Shown here piece by piece: positions 44,089-53,029 of a stretch of DNA of 64,000 nucleotides (the stretch's first letter is position 1; every line of letters starts with the position of its first letter). The notes below the pieces were generated by a model, which was not told the DNA's origin, did not search any database, and saw only the letters and a program-made list of their open reading frames with translations. The DNA is taken from NCBI RefSeq assembly GCF_013170825.1, contig NZ_CP033365.1:4166001-4230000 (forward strand), in the 5' to 3' direction. This stretch comes from Mesorhizobium sp. NZP2298. GTDB lineage: Bacteria; Pseudomonadota; Alphaproteobacteria; Rhizobiales; Rhizobiaceae. Made by a program: the position numbers and the translations under genes.

Positions 44089-45717
44089 GTGACCGACGAC
44101 GTAACGAACCAGCCGCCGCCGTTGACGGGCGGCAACGCCTGGCGGGGCGATCCGTTGCTGATCCAGCTTGCCGAGCGCTTTTCCGACCCGGTGCGCAAGG
44201 ACCTGGACGGGCTCGGCCGTTTCGTGCTGACGCAGGAGGCGCAGGAACTGGCCCGTCTCGCCAATGTCGAGACGCCGAAACTGAGGACGCATGATCGCCA
44301 GGGACGACGCATCGACCTGGTCGAATTCCACCCCGCTTACCACGCCTTGATGCGCCGTTCGGTGGCGAATGGCCTGCATTCCTCGGTCTGGGAAAATGGC
44401 GATGCCGAGATCGGTCGCCGCCATCAGGTGCGCGCCGCGCGCTTCTATTTGACGGCGGAGCTGGAGACCGGGCATCTCTGCCCGATCACAATGACCAGCG
44501 CCTCGCTGGCGGCGTTGATGGCCAGCCCGAAACTGTTCCGCGAATGGGCGCCGCGGGTCACGACGCGCAAATACGACCAGAGCCAGAAGCCGCCAGTCGA
44601 GAAGACCGGGCTGACGCTCGGCATGGGCATGACGGAGAAGCAGGGCGGCACGGATGTGCGCGCCAATACGACAAGGGCCGAACGCGCCGGCAGCGGCTTC
44701 TACCGCCTGACCGGCCACAAATGGTTCATGTCGGCGCCGATGTCGGATGCCTTCCTGGTGCTGGCACAGGCGCCGGAGGGACTGTCCTGCTTCCTCGTGC
44801 CGCGTGTTCTCGGCGACGGGTCGGGCAATGGCTTCCGCTTCCAGCGGCTGAAGGACAAGCTCGGCAACCGCTCCAACGCGTCGTCCGAGGTCGAATTCGT
44901 CAACGCCATCGGCGAGATGGTCGGCGAACCCGGCGCCGGCGTGAAGACGATCATGGACATGGTGACCCTGACCCGGCTCGACTGTGCCGTGGCGTCCTCG
45001 GCGATCATGCGGGCAGGGCTGGCGGAAGCGGTTCATCATGCCCGCCACCGCCAGGTGTTCGGCTCGACCTTGATCGAGCAGCCACTGATGCAGCGCGTGC
45101 TGGCCGACATGGCGCTCGATGTCGCCGCGGCCACCGCGCTGTCGTTCAGGCTGGCGCGCTCTTTCGACGAGGCGGCGAGCGATCGCGGCGAGGCGGCGTT
45201 TGCCCGCGCCATGACGCCGGTGGTCAAATACTGGGTGTGCAAGATCGCGCCGCCGCTGCTTTACGAGGCTATGGAATGCCTCGGCGGCAATGGCTATGTC
45301 GAGGAAGCGCCGCTCGCCCGTTATTATCGCGAGGCCCCGGTCAACGCGATCTGGGAAGGATCGGGCAACGTCATGGCACTCGACGTGCTGCGTGTGCTCG
45401 GCCGCGCGCCGGGCCTGTTCGAAGAGGTGCTGGCAGGAATCGACCGTGACCTCGGCGCCGGCGGGCGTGGCACGATCGGCGTGCTGAAGGCGGCGATGCA
45501 GGTGGCTTCGACCGATGAGGGCTCCGCCCGTCTGCTGACGGAACAGCTGGCGTTGTCGGCAGCGGCGGCGGAACTGCGACGGCTGGGGGCAGGGCGGATT
45601 GCCGATGCCTTCGTCGAAACGCGTCTGGCCGGCCAGTGGCGCAACACCTACGGCATGCTCGATTCGCGCCACGATGCGCGCATGATCATCGACACGCTTT
45701 ATCCGCCGGTGAACTGA
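44089..45717 (+). CDS. aidB: AidB-type acyl-CoA dehydrogenase-like protein
   Basis: 542 residues. The FAD/acyl-CoA fold has the AidB signature GMGMTEKQGGTDVRANTT, followed by YRLTGHKWFMSAPMSDAF, LGNRSNASSEVEFVNA and YVEEAPLARYYREAPVNAIW. AidB of E. coli is part of the adaptive response to DNA alkylation and binds DNA; enzymatic activity is weak. I prefer GTG 44089, which has AAAAGGG upstream; TTG 44083 adds two residues. It is divergent from pyrB. Confidence 0.85.
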   Translation: MTDDVTNQPPPLTGGNAWRGDPLLIQLAERFSDPVRKDLDGLGRFVLTQEAQELARLANVETPKLRTHDRQGRRIDLVEFHPAYHALMRRSVANGLHSSVWENGDAEIGRRHQVRAARFYLTAELETGHLCPITMTSASLAALMASPKLFREWAPRVTTRKYDQSQKPPVEKTGLTLGMGMTEKQGGTDVRANTTRAERAGSGFYRLTGHKWFMSAPMSDAFLVLAQAPEGLSCFLVPRVLGDGSGNGFRFQRLKDKLGNRSNASSEVEFVNAIGEMVGEPGAGVKTIMDMVTLTRLDCAVASSAIMRAGLAEAVHHARHRQVFGSTLIEQPLMQRVLADMALDVAAATALSFRLARSFDEAASDRGEAAFARAMTPVVKYWVCKIAPPLLYEAMECLGGNGYVEEAPLARYYREAPVNAIWEGSGNVMALDVLRVLGRAPGLFEEVLAGIDRDLGAGGRGTIGVLKAAMQVASTDEGSARLLTEQLALSAAAAELRRLGAGRIADAFVETRLAGQWRNTYGMLDSRHDARMIIDTLYPPVN

Positions 45718-45812
45718 GCCGGGAACCGCCGGGTCGCTGTGCGTCCTGTGGATCGCCGTTAACCTTAACAAATGGTTTCCATTGCGACGGCGGGCGGCAA
45801 AGCCCACTGTCA

Positions 45813-45830
45813 TTCCTGCCGAAGCAGGAA
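45813..45830 (+). repeat. CATTCCTGC-type palindrome covering the ribosome binding site
   Basis: TTCCTGC (45813-45819), CGAA loop, GCAGGAA (45824-45830): a perfect 7-bp stem five bases before ATG 45836. It belongs to the common 'GTCATTCC-GC-GAA-GC-GGAA' intergenic repeat type, here inserted so that it sequesters the AGGA. Confidence 0.65.
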
Positions 45831-45835
45831 CCACG

Positions 45836-46384
45836 ATGCGACACGTATTGACCTCCTTTCTGTCTGTGCACTGGGCGATTGTTTTCGCCCTGCTGGCACT
45901 GATCTGCATCGATGGAAACCGCGGCGTGGCCGCAGCCCTCGGCGTGCTCGGCGTCACGGTCGAGAGCGCCCGGTTCGTCAATCTGGAGAATGTCATCGTT
46001 GTCGCGCCGCTGGCGACAGCATTGCTGGTGGTGTCGGTGCTGTTCTTCTGGGCCTTTGTCGATTCCCTGATCAACGATGCGGCCAGCCCGGGCGCAGACA
46101 GCGTCGTTCGCATGGCCTTCATTTCCGCTTCAGGCGTGCTGTCGATGATCCTGATCGGTGGCGCCGCGCAGGGCATCAACGGGCTTTTCATGGTCGTCGC
46201 GGTGCAACTGGCCGCGCTGCTGGCCTCCTATGTCGCGATGCTCGCCGAGCGGCGCTCGGCGGCCGCGTCCGATGACGCGGATTTCCATGCCATGGCGCAC
46301 AGCATGGCGAAGGCAGCGGCCCATAATTCGCTGCTCTCCCTGATATCGGGCCGAACTGGACCGAACGGGAAGGGAGGCCGCTGA
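45836..46384 (+). CDS. hypothetical inner-membrane protein
   Basis: 182 residues with about four membrane segments (WAIVFALLALICI, VIVVAPLATALLVVSVLFFWAF, MAFISASGVLSMILIGGAA, GLFMVVAVQLAALLASYVAM) and a polar C-terminal tail. No family recognised. ATG 45836 is preceded by GCAGGAACCACG, where the AGGA lies in the arm of a 7-bp hairpin. It overlaps DUF6105 by TGATG at 46384, so the two are coupled. Confidence 0.72.
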   Translation: MRHVLTSFLSVHWAIVFALLALICIDGNRGVAAALGVLGVTVESARFVNLENVIVVAPLATALLVVSVLFFWAFVDSLINDAASPGADSVVRMAFISASGVLSMILIGGAAQGINGLFMVVAVQLAALLASYVAMLAERRSAAASDDADFHAMAHSMAKAAAHNSLLSLISGRTGPNGKGGR

Positions 46385-46725
46385 TGCGTTATATCTTCGG
46401 AATGTGGGCGGCCCCGATGGCGATCTTCTGGGGCTGGTTCTATCTGTCGGCCAACGACCTCAATTTCGGCTACGTCATGCTCAGCCGGCAAACGCACGAC
46501 TTCTTCTTCCAGCTCTACGGTCAGATGCTGGGCATCGACCCCTCGATCATCCCTGGAATGGTAGCGAAGACGTGCATCTTCGACGGGCTTCTGCTGCTGG
46601 CCCTGTGGGCGTTCCGCCGCCGTCGCGAAATCGCCGGCTGGATCAGTCGGCGTTGGGCGGTCCAGGTTCCGTTCGTTCGGCTGCATCGAGCGACCGAAGC
46701 CGGTCCAAAACTCCCTGCAGAATAA
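46384..46725 (+). CDS. DUF6105 membrane protein
   Basis: 113 residues. Segments [18 protein letters not shown] and [20 protein letters not shown] flank [20 protein letters not shown], which matches the rhizobial DUF6105 family as I know it. Function unknown. Its ATG overlaps the upstream stop (TGATG). Its last 83 bases overlap ruvX on the other strand. Confidence 0.78.
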   Translation: MRYIFGMWAAPMAIFWGWFYLSANDLNFGYVMLSRQTHDFFFQLYGQMLGIDPSIIPGMVAKTCIFDGLLLLALWAFRRRREIAGWISRRWAVQVPFVRLHRATEAGPKLPAE

Positions 46726-47182
46726 AGGCGGCCGCGGCCGAGTCGATCTTGCCGGCGCGTTTGGCGCGCGAGAAATCCATTTCGATCAACGTCCTTTCGG
46801 CCGCGACCGTCGACAGCCGCTCATCCCAGAACACGAAGGGCAGGTCGCTCAGTTGGGCCATGTTGCGTACGAAGGCGCGTGATTTCTGCGCGCGCGGACC
46901 TTCCGAGCCATCCATGTTGATCGGCAGCCCGATCGCAACCGCGCCGACATTCTCCTTCTCCAGCAAGGCCAGAAGCACGGCGGCGTCGAGGGAGAATTTC
47001 CTTCGCATGATGACCGGGCGTGGATGGGCGAAGGAGAATCCCCGGTCGGAAACCGCAACGCCGATCGTCTTGTCGCCGAGATCGAGCCCCGCCAGCGTCC
47101 TGCCATTGGCGAGCCGTGCCGGCAATTGCTCAATCGTGATGATAGCCAACAGTTTTCCCTTGTCTTTTTCAGCGGCACGCAT
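46643..47182 (-). CDS. ruvX: Holliday junction resolvase-like protein RuvX/YqgF
   Basis: 179 residues. RNase H-like fold: [16 protein letters not shown] (first catalytic Asp), [20 protein letters not shown] (GLP-NMDGSEG motif), [13 protein letters not shown] and [16 protein letters not shown]. Members process rRNA and possibly recombination intermediates. The start is uncertain: ATG 47182, or a TTG about 33 bases downstream that has AAGGGA upstream. Its 3' end overlaps the DUF6105 gene on the opposite strand by 83 bases. Confidence 0.88.
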   Translation of the reverse strand: MRAAEKDKGKLLAIITIEQLPARLANGRTLAGLDLGDKTIGVAVSDRGFSFAHPRPVIMRRKFSLDAAVLLALLEKENVGAVAIGLPINMDGSEGPRAQKSRAFVRNMAQLSDLPFVFWDERLSTVAAERTLIEMDFSRAKRAGKIDSAAAAFILQGVLDRLRSLDAAERTEPGPPNAD

Positions 47183-47273
47183 CCTTCCGGATGGGCGGCG
47201 GACACTATACCCTTTGATCTCGGGGCTATCGGCGTTCTATCCTTTGGCCCGGCAAAAATCGAGGAATGCATAC

Positions 47274-47981
47274 ATGAAACTGACCTGGTACGGCCATTCG
47301 GCCTTCCGTATAGAAACCGCTGACGCCAAGATACTCATCGACCCTTATCTGATCGGCAACCCATCCTGGACGGGCGGCTGGGAAGGACCGGCGGAAGGGA
47401 TCACGCATGTCCTGCTGACGCACGGGCACAGCGACCACATCAGCGGCGCGCTGGAAGTGCTCGGCAAGAGTGGTGCCCAGCTGGTCGCCAATTTCGAGAT
47501 CTGCATGTATCTGGTCGGCAAGGGCGTGGACGGCAACAAGATCAATCCCGGCAACATCGGCGGCACGGTCGATTGCGGCGGCTTCACCACCACCTTTGTC
47601 CAGGCGTTGCACTCTTCCTCGTTTGGCGAAGAGGGCGGCAAGAATGTCTATCTCGGCAATCCCGGCGGGCTGGTCCTGCATTTCCCGGAAGACCGGACGC
47701 TCTACCATATGGGCGATACCGACATCTTTTCCGACATGGCGCTGATCAACGAGCTGCATGAGCCGAAGATCGGCATCGTGCCGATCGGCGACCGTTTCAC
47801 CATGGGCGGCGCGGTGGCGGCACTTGCATGTCGCCGTTTCTTCAAGTTCGACACGGTCGTGCCTTGTCACTTCGGCACGTTTCCAATGATCGATCCGACG
47901 CCCGAGAAATTCGAGGCCGGCCTGGAAGGGTCCGGCGTGAAGGTCGCATTGCCTGATATCGGCCAGGCGATTACGATCTAG
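47274..47981 (+). CDS. UPF0173 metal-dependent hydrolase
   Basis: 235 residues. Metallo-beta-lactamase fold: MKLTWYGHSAFRIETADAKI, LLTHGHSDHISG (HxHxDH), HMGDTDIFSDMALINELHE, and PCHFGTFPMIDP. This is the UPF0173 / YtkL family, a metal-dependent hydrolase of unknown substrate. ATG 47274 has AGGA upstream; the much longer frame that opens at 46404 is a shadow of DUF6105 and ruvX. Confidence 0.9.
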   Translation: MKLTWYGHSAFRIETADAKILIDPYLIGNPSWTGGWEGPAEGITHVLLTHGHSDHISGALEVLGKSGAQLVANFEICMYLVGKGVDGNKINPGNIGGTVDCGGFTTTFVQALHSSSFGEEGGKNVYLGNPGGLVLHFPEDRTLYHMGDTDIFSDMALINELHEPKIGIVPIGDRFTMGGAVAALACRRFFKFDTVVPCHFGTFPMIDPTPEKFEAGLEGSGVKVALPDIGQAITI

Positions 47982-48005
47982 AAACAGCCAAAGCGGAACA
48001 AGTCC

Positions 48006-48422
48006 ATGGTGTTGCGACGATCTCTTTGCGTGTCAATGTTTGTCGCGGCATCGCCCGCGCTTGCCGCGGATGACTTTATCGAAGGCGTCTATCTGCAGTC
48101 CGAGGAGCTTTGCACGCAGGCCAGGAAGGACACGCTGCAGACGTTGATCGACGCCGGCAACATAGTGCTTTCCGTGCATGGCCTGCAGGGCGTCGAATAC
48201 AATTGCGAATTCGTGCAGGTCAGCAAGGCGACACGCTCGCCGAGCTGGGCGGTGACGGCCATTTGCCAGGAACCGGGCTATGTCTTTCCCGATGTCCTGT
48301 CGGTGAGGCGGATCAGCCCGACGCAGCTCGATCTCGTGTCGGTCCGGCCGATCGATGACGAAAGCGAGGCGAGCGGCAACAGCGGCAGCTACTATCGGTG
48401 CGAGGGCGTCAACATGCCTTGA
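48006..48422 (+). CDS. secreted hypothetical protein
   Basis: 138 residues. Signal peptide (LRRSLCVSMFVAASPALA, cleavage near LAA-DD) and a compact domain with Cys pairs: YLQSEELCTQARKDTL, VEYNCEFVQVSK, VTAICQEPGYVFP, YYRCEGV. Four cysteines suggest disulphides in the periplasm. No family recognised. ATG 48006 follows GGAACAAG. It is 24 bases after UPF0173. Confidence 0.7.
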   Translation: MVLRRSLCVSMFVAASPALAADDFIEGVYLQSEELCTQARKDTLQTLIDAGNIVLSVHGLQGVEYNCEFVQVSKATRSPSWAVTAICQEPGYVFPDVLSVRRISPTQLDLVSVRPIDDESEASGNSGSYYRCEGVNMP

Positions 48423-48990
48423 TCGTCCCGGAACTTATGATCTTGACCTGAATTACATCAGCAACGCGCAGGTCGTCGTCCGCGCCAGAGTGCTGTCCTA
48501 TCAACCGGTATTCGACCCGGAGATCCCGGAGCGGCAGCGCAAGTTTATCGAGGCTTTGGGCAAGGACGATCATGCGCATCTGACGGGACGGGTTATCGGA
48601 ACGCCCTGCCGATAGCATTCGTATCAAGTTCGAAGTCACCGAGACCATCCTCGATTCTCCGTGATTGAAGAATTGGGGGCGGTCTGGGTCCATTCGACAT
48701 TCGCTATGCCAGAGCAATGAGCGGCCCGGAAAATGTGATCGTCGGCTTGCGCGCTGCCATCGATCGTCATGGAATACCGTTCGTTCAGCTTGTCCAGCAA
48801 CCTTGTGCGCCGATGATGATCCTTAAAGACAACCCCGCGAACCGCAAAGCTGTCGTCAACGCCATTATTGCGCAAAGCCGCGGGCACGCAGGCTATGCCT
48901 TTCAGTGAGGTGTAACCGAACTGGCACCAATATGTTGCGCACACGGCTCGGCGCGGCTATAGCGCGGGCAGGTTTTTCGAAGGTTCCAGA
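48423..48990 (+). other. low-confidence region with fragmentary reading frames before gatC
   Basis: No full gene is convincing. A plus-strand frame reads YDLDLNYISNAQVVVRARVL and IPERQRKFIEALGKDD (ending at 48615), and another opens at ATG 48717 (MSGPENVIVGLRAAIDRHGI, ends 48908). Both have coding-like composition but no clear ribosome binding site or family, and the first has no start. They may be remnants of two genes. Confidence 0.4.
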
Positions 48991-49278
48991 ATGTCCGTTG
49001 ATGTCAAGACTGTGAAGCGCGTCGCGCGTCTCGCCCGTATCGCGGTGAGCGAAGAGGATGCGGAGCGCATGACCGGCGAGCTGAACGCCATCCTTGGTTT
49101 TGTCGAGCAGCTGAACGAGGTGGATGTGTCCGGCATCGAGCCGATGACCTCGGTGACGCCGATGGAGATGAAGAAGCGCCAGGACGTCGTCACCGACGGC
49201 AACAAGGCGGCCGACATCGTCGCCAATGCGCCGGCGACCGAAGAGAATTTCTTCCTCGTGCCGAAGGTCGTGGAGTAG
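48991..49278 (+). CDS. gatC: Asp/Glu-tRNA amidotransferase subunit C
   Basis: 95 residues, the usual length. [20 protein letters not shown], the segment [20 protein letters not shown] and a C terminus ([13 protein letters not shown]) match GatC. It stabilises the GatCAB complex that amidates Glu-tRNA(Gln) and Asp-tRNA(Asn). GAAGGTTCCAGA lies before ATG 48991. A GNAT gene stands between it and gatA. Confidence 0.93.
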   Translation: MSVDVKTVKRVARLARIAVSEEDAERMTGELNAILGFVEQLNEVDVSGIEPMTSVTPMEMKKRQDVVTDGNKAADIVANAPATEENFFLVPKVVE

Positions 49279-49285
49279 GGCGTCG

Positions 49286-49741
49286 ATGGCAATCGAGATC
49301 GCCATCGAGACGCCGCTGCAGGACGATGTGCGCGGGCTGGTCCAGGAACTCAACGAGACCTTGCTCGAATTGACGCCGCCTGAGCATTGCTACCATCTGA
49401 CGGTCGAGCAGATGGCGGGCCAGGATACGACCGTTTTCATCGCCCGCGACGATGGCGTCGCCATCGGTTGTGGGGCGCTGAAACGCCATGGCGACGCCAT
49501 AGGCGAGGTCAAGCGTATGTACACGCGGCCTTCGCATCGCGGCCGCAAGATCGGCGCTGGGATCGTCGAACGGGTCGAGGCGCTGGCGCGGCAGGAAGGA
49601 CTGAAGCGGCTGGTGCTGGAGACGGGCGATCGTCATCCCGCGGCCTGGGCCGTCTACGAACGTGCCGGGTTCTCGCGCTGCGGCCCGGTGCTGGATTATC
49701 CCGATTCCGAGTGGTCGGTATTTTACGAAAAGAGCCTTTGA
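49286..49741 (+). CDS. GNAT-family N-acetyltransferase between gatC and gatA
   Basis: 151 residues. GNAT fold with the acetyl-CoA motif [20 protein letters not shown] and [20 protein letters not shown]. The acceptor is unknown; the KRMYV-type sequence is found in small-molecule and protein acetyltransferases. ATG 49286 is 7 bases after the gatC stop, and the stop overlaps the gatA ATG (TGATG), so it is fully embedded in the gat operon. Confidence 0.85.
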   Translation: MAIEIAIETPLQDDVRGLVQELNETLLELTPPEHCYHLTVEQMAGQDTTVFIARDDGVAIGCGALKRHGDAIGEVKRMYTRPSHRGRKIGAGIVERVEALARQEGLKRLVLETGDRHPAAWAVYERAGFSRCGPVLDYPDSEWSVFYEKSL

Positions 49742-51306
49742 TGAGCGATCTGACCCGACTGACGATTTCGCAGGCCCGCGCCAAGCTGCGAGGCAAGGAA
49801 ATCACCGCGACCGAGATCACCGAGGCCTATCTCTCGGCGATCGATCGCGCCAATCCGGCGCTCAATGCCTATGTCGCGGTGACCGGCGACAGAGCGCGCG
49901 ACATGGCCAAGGCATCCGATGTCAGGCTGGTCAAGGGCGAGGGCGGTGCGCTGGAAGGCATTCCGCTGGGGATCAAGGATCTGTTCGGCACCGAAGGCGT
50001 TCATACCCAGGCCTGCAGCCATGTACTCGACGGCTTCAAGCCGCGTTACGAATCGACTGTCACCGCCAATCTGTGGGCCGACGGCGCAGTGATGCTCGGC
50101 AAGCTCAACATGGATGAGTTCGCCATGGGCTCGTCCAACGAGACATCCTATTATGGCCCGGTCATAAACCCTTGGCGGCGCTCGCGCCTCGACACGGTGG
50201 TGATGCCGACGACGCATCAGGGCGATGGCGGCTTCGTATCTGCCGGCGGCACGAAAACCCAGCGCAGCCTGGACAATGCGCAACTGGTGCCGGGCGGCTC
50301 TTCCGGTGGTTCGGCAACCGCCGTCTCGGCCTTCCTGTGCGCCGGCGCCACGGCCACGGACACTGGCGGTTCGATCCGCCAGCCGGCCGCGTTCACCGGA
50401 ACCGTCGGCATCAAGCCGACCTATGGCCGCTGCTCACGCTGGGGCATCGTCGCGTTCGCCTCGTCTCTCGACCAGGCCGGACCGATCGCGCGCGACGTGC
50501 GCGACGCCGCGATCCTGCTCAGGTCGATGGCCTCCGTCGACCCAAAGGACACCACCTCGGTCGACCGGCCGGTTCCGGACTATGAGGCGGCGATCGGCAA
50601 GCCGATCAAGGGCATGAAGGTCGGCATTCCCAAGGAATACCGCGTCGACGGCATGCCTGAGGAGATCGAGGCGCTGTGGCAGAAGGGCATTGCCTGGCTC
50701 AAGGATGCCGGCGCCGAGATCGTCGATATTTCCTTGCCGCACACCAAATACGCGCTGCCGGCCTACTACATCGTGGCACCCGCGGAAGCTTCATCCAACC
50801 TCGCGCGCTACGACGGCGTCCGCTACGGCTTGCGCGTGCCGGGCAAGGACATTGTCGAGATGTATGAGAAGACCCGTGCGGCCGGTTTCGGCCGTGAGGT
50901 CAAGCGCCGTATCATGATCGGCACCTATGTGCTGTCGGCCGGCTACTATGACGCTTACTATCTGCAGGCTCAGAAGGTCCGCAACCTGATCAAGCGCGAC
51001 TTCGAAAACGTCTTCGCCGCCGGTGTCGACGTCATCCTGACCCCGGCGACCCCGTCGGCCGCCTTCGGCATCGCCGATGAGGACATGGCCGCCGACCCGG
51101 TCAAGATGTACCTCAACGACATTTTCACGGTCACCGTGAACATGGCCGGCCTGCCGGGCATCGCCGTGCCGGCCGGTCTCGATCCCAAGGGCCTGCCACT
51201 TGGCCTGCAGCTCATCGGCAGGCCGTTCGAGGAAGAAACACTGTTCCAGACCGCCGCCGTCATCGAGCAGGCGGCCGGCACATTCCAGCCGGAAAAGTGG
51301 TGGTAA
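49741..51306 (+). CDS. gatA: Asp/Glu-tRNA amidotransferase subunit A
   Basis: 521 residues. The amidase signature includes the catalytic Lys in [14 protein letters not shown], the first Ser in [15 protein letters not shown] and the second in [15 protein letters not shown]. An extra stretch (about residues 145-180, [20 protein letters not shown] and following) stands just before the GGSSGGS motif, where most GatA proteins have only a few residues. It releases ammonia from glutamine and feeds GatB. ATG 49741 overlaps the GNAT stop. Confidence 0.94.
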   Translation: MSDLTRLTISQARAKLRGKEITATEITEAYLSAIDRANPALNAYVAVTGDRARDMAKASDVRLVKGEGGALEGIPLGIKDLFGTEGVHTQACSHVLDGFKPRYESTVTANLWADGAVMLGKLNMDEFAMGSSNETSYYGPVINPWRRSRLDTVVMPTTHQGDGGFVSAGGTKTQRSLDNAQLVPGGSSGGSATAVSAFLCAGATATDTGGSIRQPAAFTGTVGIKPTYGRCSRWGIVAFASSLDQAGPIARDVRDAAILLRSMASVDPKDTTSVDRPVPDYEAAIGKPIKGMKVGIPKEYRVDGMPEEIEALWQKGIAWLKDAGAEIVDISLPHTKYALPAYYIVAPAEASSNLARYDGVRYGLRVPGKDIVEMYEKTRAAGFGREVKRRIMIGTYVLSAGYYDAYYLQAQKVRNLIKRDFENVFAAGVDVILTPATPSAAFGIADEDMAADPVKMYLNDIFTVTVNMAGLPGIAVPAGLDPKGLPLGLQLIGRPFEEETLFQTAAVIEQAAGTFQPEKWW

Positions 51307-51361
51307 GGGTATCGCTCGTCTAGCGCGTAAAAGGATGCGCGGCGCCGTATTGGGGTGAGCG

Positions 51362-52159
51362 ATGTTCTTCCTTCTTTCCAAGGTCTTCTGGTTCTTCATC
51401 CAGCCGCTCAACCTGACGATCTTCCTGCTTCTGGCGGGGCTGATCGCCGCAATGATCGGCCGGCGGCGGCTGGCCGTCACCGGTAGCGTTCTCGCCTTTC
51501 TGATTCTGGCGCTCTCGACCTGGACGTCCCTTGGCGCGATGATGCTCAACCCGCTGGAAGAGCGCTTTCCGCGCCCGCCGCTGCCGCAAAAGGTCGACGG
51601 CATCATCGTGCTCGGCGGCGGCTTCGAGGGCGCCATCAACTTGGCGCGTGGCGGCTATGAATTGGGCAGCAGCGGCGACCGCATGATCGAGACCGCAATC
51701 CTCGCCCGGCGCTTCCCACAAGCCAAGGTGGTTGTATCAGGCGGACACGGCTCGTTTTTCATCGACGCCGAGGGGGACGCCGACACCGCGTCCCGCCTGC
51801 TCGTTCCGCTTGGTGTATCGGCCGATCGTCTTGTCCTTGAGGACAAGTCCCGCAACACCTACGAAAATGCGGTCTTCAGCCGCAAACTCGTCGAACCGAA
51901 GCCGGGCGAGACCTGGCTGCTGGTGACCTCCGCCTTCCACATGCCACGGGCCAAGGCGCTTTTCGACAAGGCTGGGTTTCCAACCGTTCCCTGGCCGGTC
52001 GACTATCACACTTCCGGCAAGGAAGGTGTCGGCTTGTTTCGCGACAATGCGATCGATTCCGTGCAGAACACCACCATAGCGCTCCGCGAATGGATTGGGC
52101 TTTTCGCCTATTGGCTTTCGGGCCGCATCGATCAGCCGTTTCCGGCGCCGGGCGGCTGA
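51362..52159 (+). CDS. YdcF/DUF218 family membrane protein
   Basis: 265 residues. Two N-terminal membrane segments (VFWFFIQPLNLTIFLLLAGL, LAVTGSVLAFLILALSTW) precede the DUF218 domain: DGIIVLGGGFEG, AKVVVSGGHG, EDKSRNTYENAVFS and LLVTSAFHMPRAKALF. DUF218 proteins (SanA/YdcF/ElyC) act in envelope integrity in E. coli. ATG 51362 is preceded by GTGAGCG. Its last 28 bases overlap the DUF599 gene convergently. Confidence 0.88.
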   Translation: MFFLLSKVFWFFIQPLNLTIFLLLAGLIAAMIGRRRLAVTGSVLAFLILALSTWTSLGAMMLNPLEERFPRPPLPQKVDGIIVLGGGFEGAINLARGGYELGSSGDRMIETAILARRFPQAKVVVSGGHGSFFIDAEGDADTASRLLVPLGVSADRLVLEDKSRNTYENAVFSRKLVEPKPGETWLLVTSAFHMPRAKALFDKAGFPTVPWPVDYHTSGKEGVGLFRDNAIDSVQNTTIALREWIGLFAYWLSGRIDQPFPAPGG

Positions 52160-52851
52160 CCGATGACGGCGCGCCGCGCCGCCGAGAAGAACTGGCGGCG
52201 CACCAGCACGGCCAGCAACAGAAGCGTCGACAGCACAAACACCACCGGGTCGACGAACCAACCGAGATAGCCGATCGAGAAGAACACGCCGCGCAGGCCC
52301 GAGTTGAAATGCTTGCCGGCCAGCATGTTCATCTGCGCCGCGCGCCACACCGCCGTTTCGGTGACCGGATTGCGCGAGGCTTCGCCGTGCGGGATCGGCA
52401 CCGCGCCGATCAGGATCGAGCAGTAGTTGAACAGCCGGTATGCCCAGCCGAATTTGAAGAAGGAAAAGGCGAGGATCAGCACCAGTCCCAGCACCTTGAT
52501 CTGGAAGGCCGGGCGCGACGGCGCTCCGCCGAGTGGCAGGTTGCTCAGCACCTCAAGCACTCGGTCGGACGCGCCGAGCAAGGCAAAGCAGCCGCCGAGC
52601 GCGATCAGGGAACTGGAGGCGAAGAAGGCGGTTCCCTGCTGCAGGCCGCTCATGATGGCGGTGTCGACGATACGGATTTCGCGTTCGGCCATGGTGCGCA
52701 TCCAGGCTTCGCGCTGTGCATTCATCGCGGTCGTCAGCGACATGCGGCTGACCAGCTTGCCGTCGGAGGCGAGCGTGTGCAGCAGCCACGCGATCAGGAA
52801 GAAGGCCAGCGCCCCGAAATCAGCCATCGAAAGATAGAAGGAATCGCCCAT
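52132..52851 (-). CDS. DUF599 membrane protein
   Basis: 239 residues, about four membrane segments. ADFGALAFFLIAWLLHTLAS, the segment IVDTAIMSGLQQGTAFFASS, and FNYCSILIGAVP match DUF599, a proteobacterial membrane family of unknown function. Its 3' end overlaps ydcF by 28 bases. Confidence 0.86.
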   Translation of the reverse strand: MGDSFYLSMADFGALAFFLIAWLLHTLASDGKLVSRMSLTTAMNAQREAWMRTMAEREIRIVDTAIMSGLQQGTAFFASSSLIALGGCFALLGASDRVLEVLSNLPLGGAPSRPAFQIKVLGLVLILAFSFFKFGWAYRLFNYCSILIGAVPIPHGEASRNPVTETAVWRAAQMNMLAGKHFNSGLRGVFFSIGYLGWFVDPVVFVLSTLLLLAVLVRRQFFSAARRAVIGQPPGAGNG

Positions 52852-53029
52852 GGGCTGAATTTATCACATCCAGCGCGGTCGCTTCGATGCGGGCTCACGT
52901 GATCGACGGCAATGTCGCTGCCGGAGCAAACAAGGTCGGCAGGTGCTGCGCCGCGATTGCCAAAAGAGCGGAAACATCCGGGGAATTCCTATATCTGTAT
53001 GTAGTCCTCGACGTGCCCCAGGAGACAGC

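Noticed and set aside
44053..46191. 712-codon minus-strand ORF
   Set aside because: Shadow of the AidB-like gene in GC-rich DNA; runs through the gene's start and shows no family motif.
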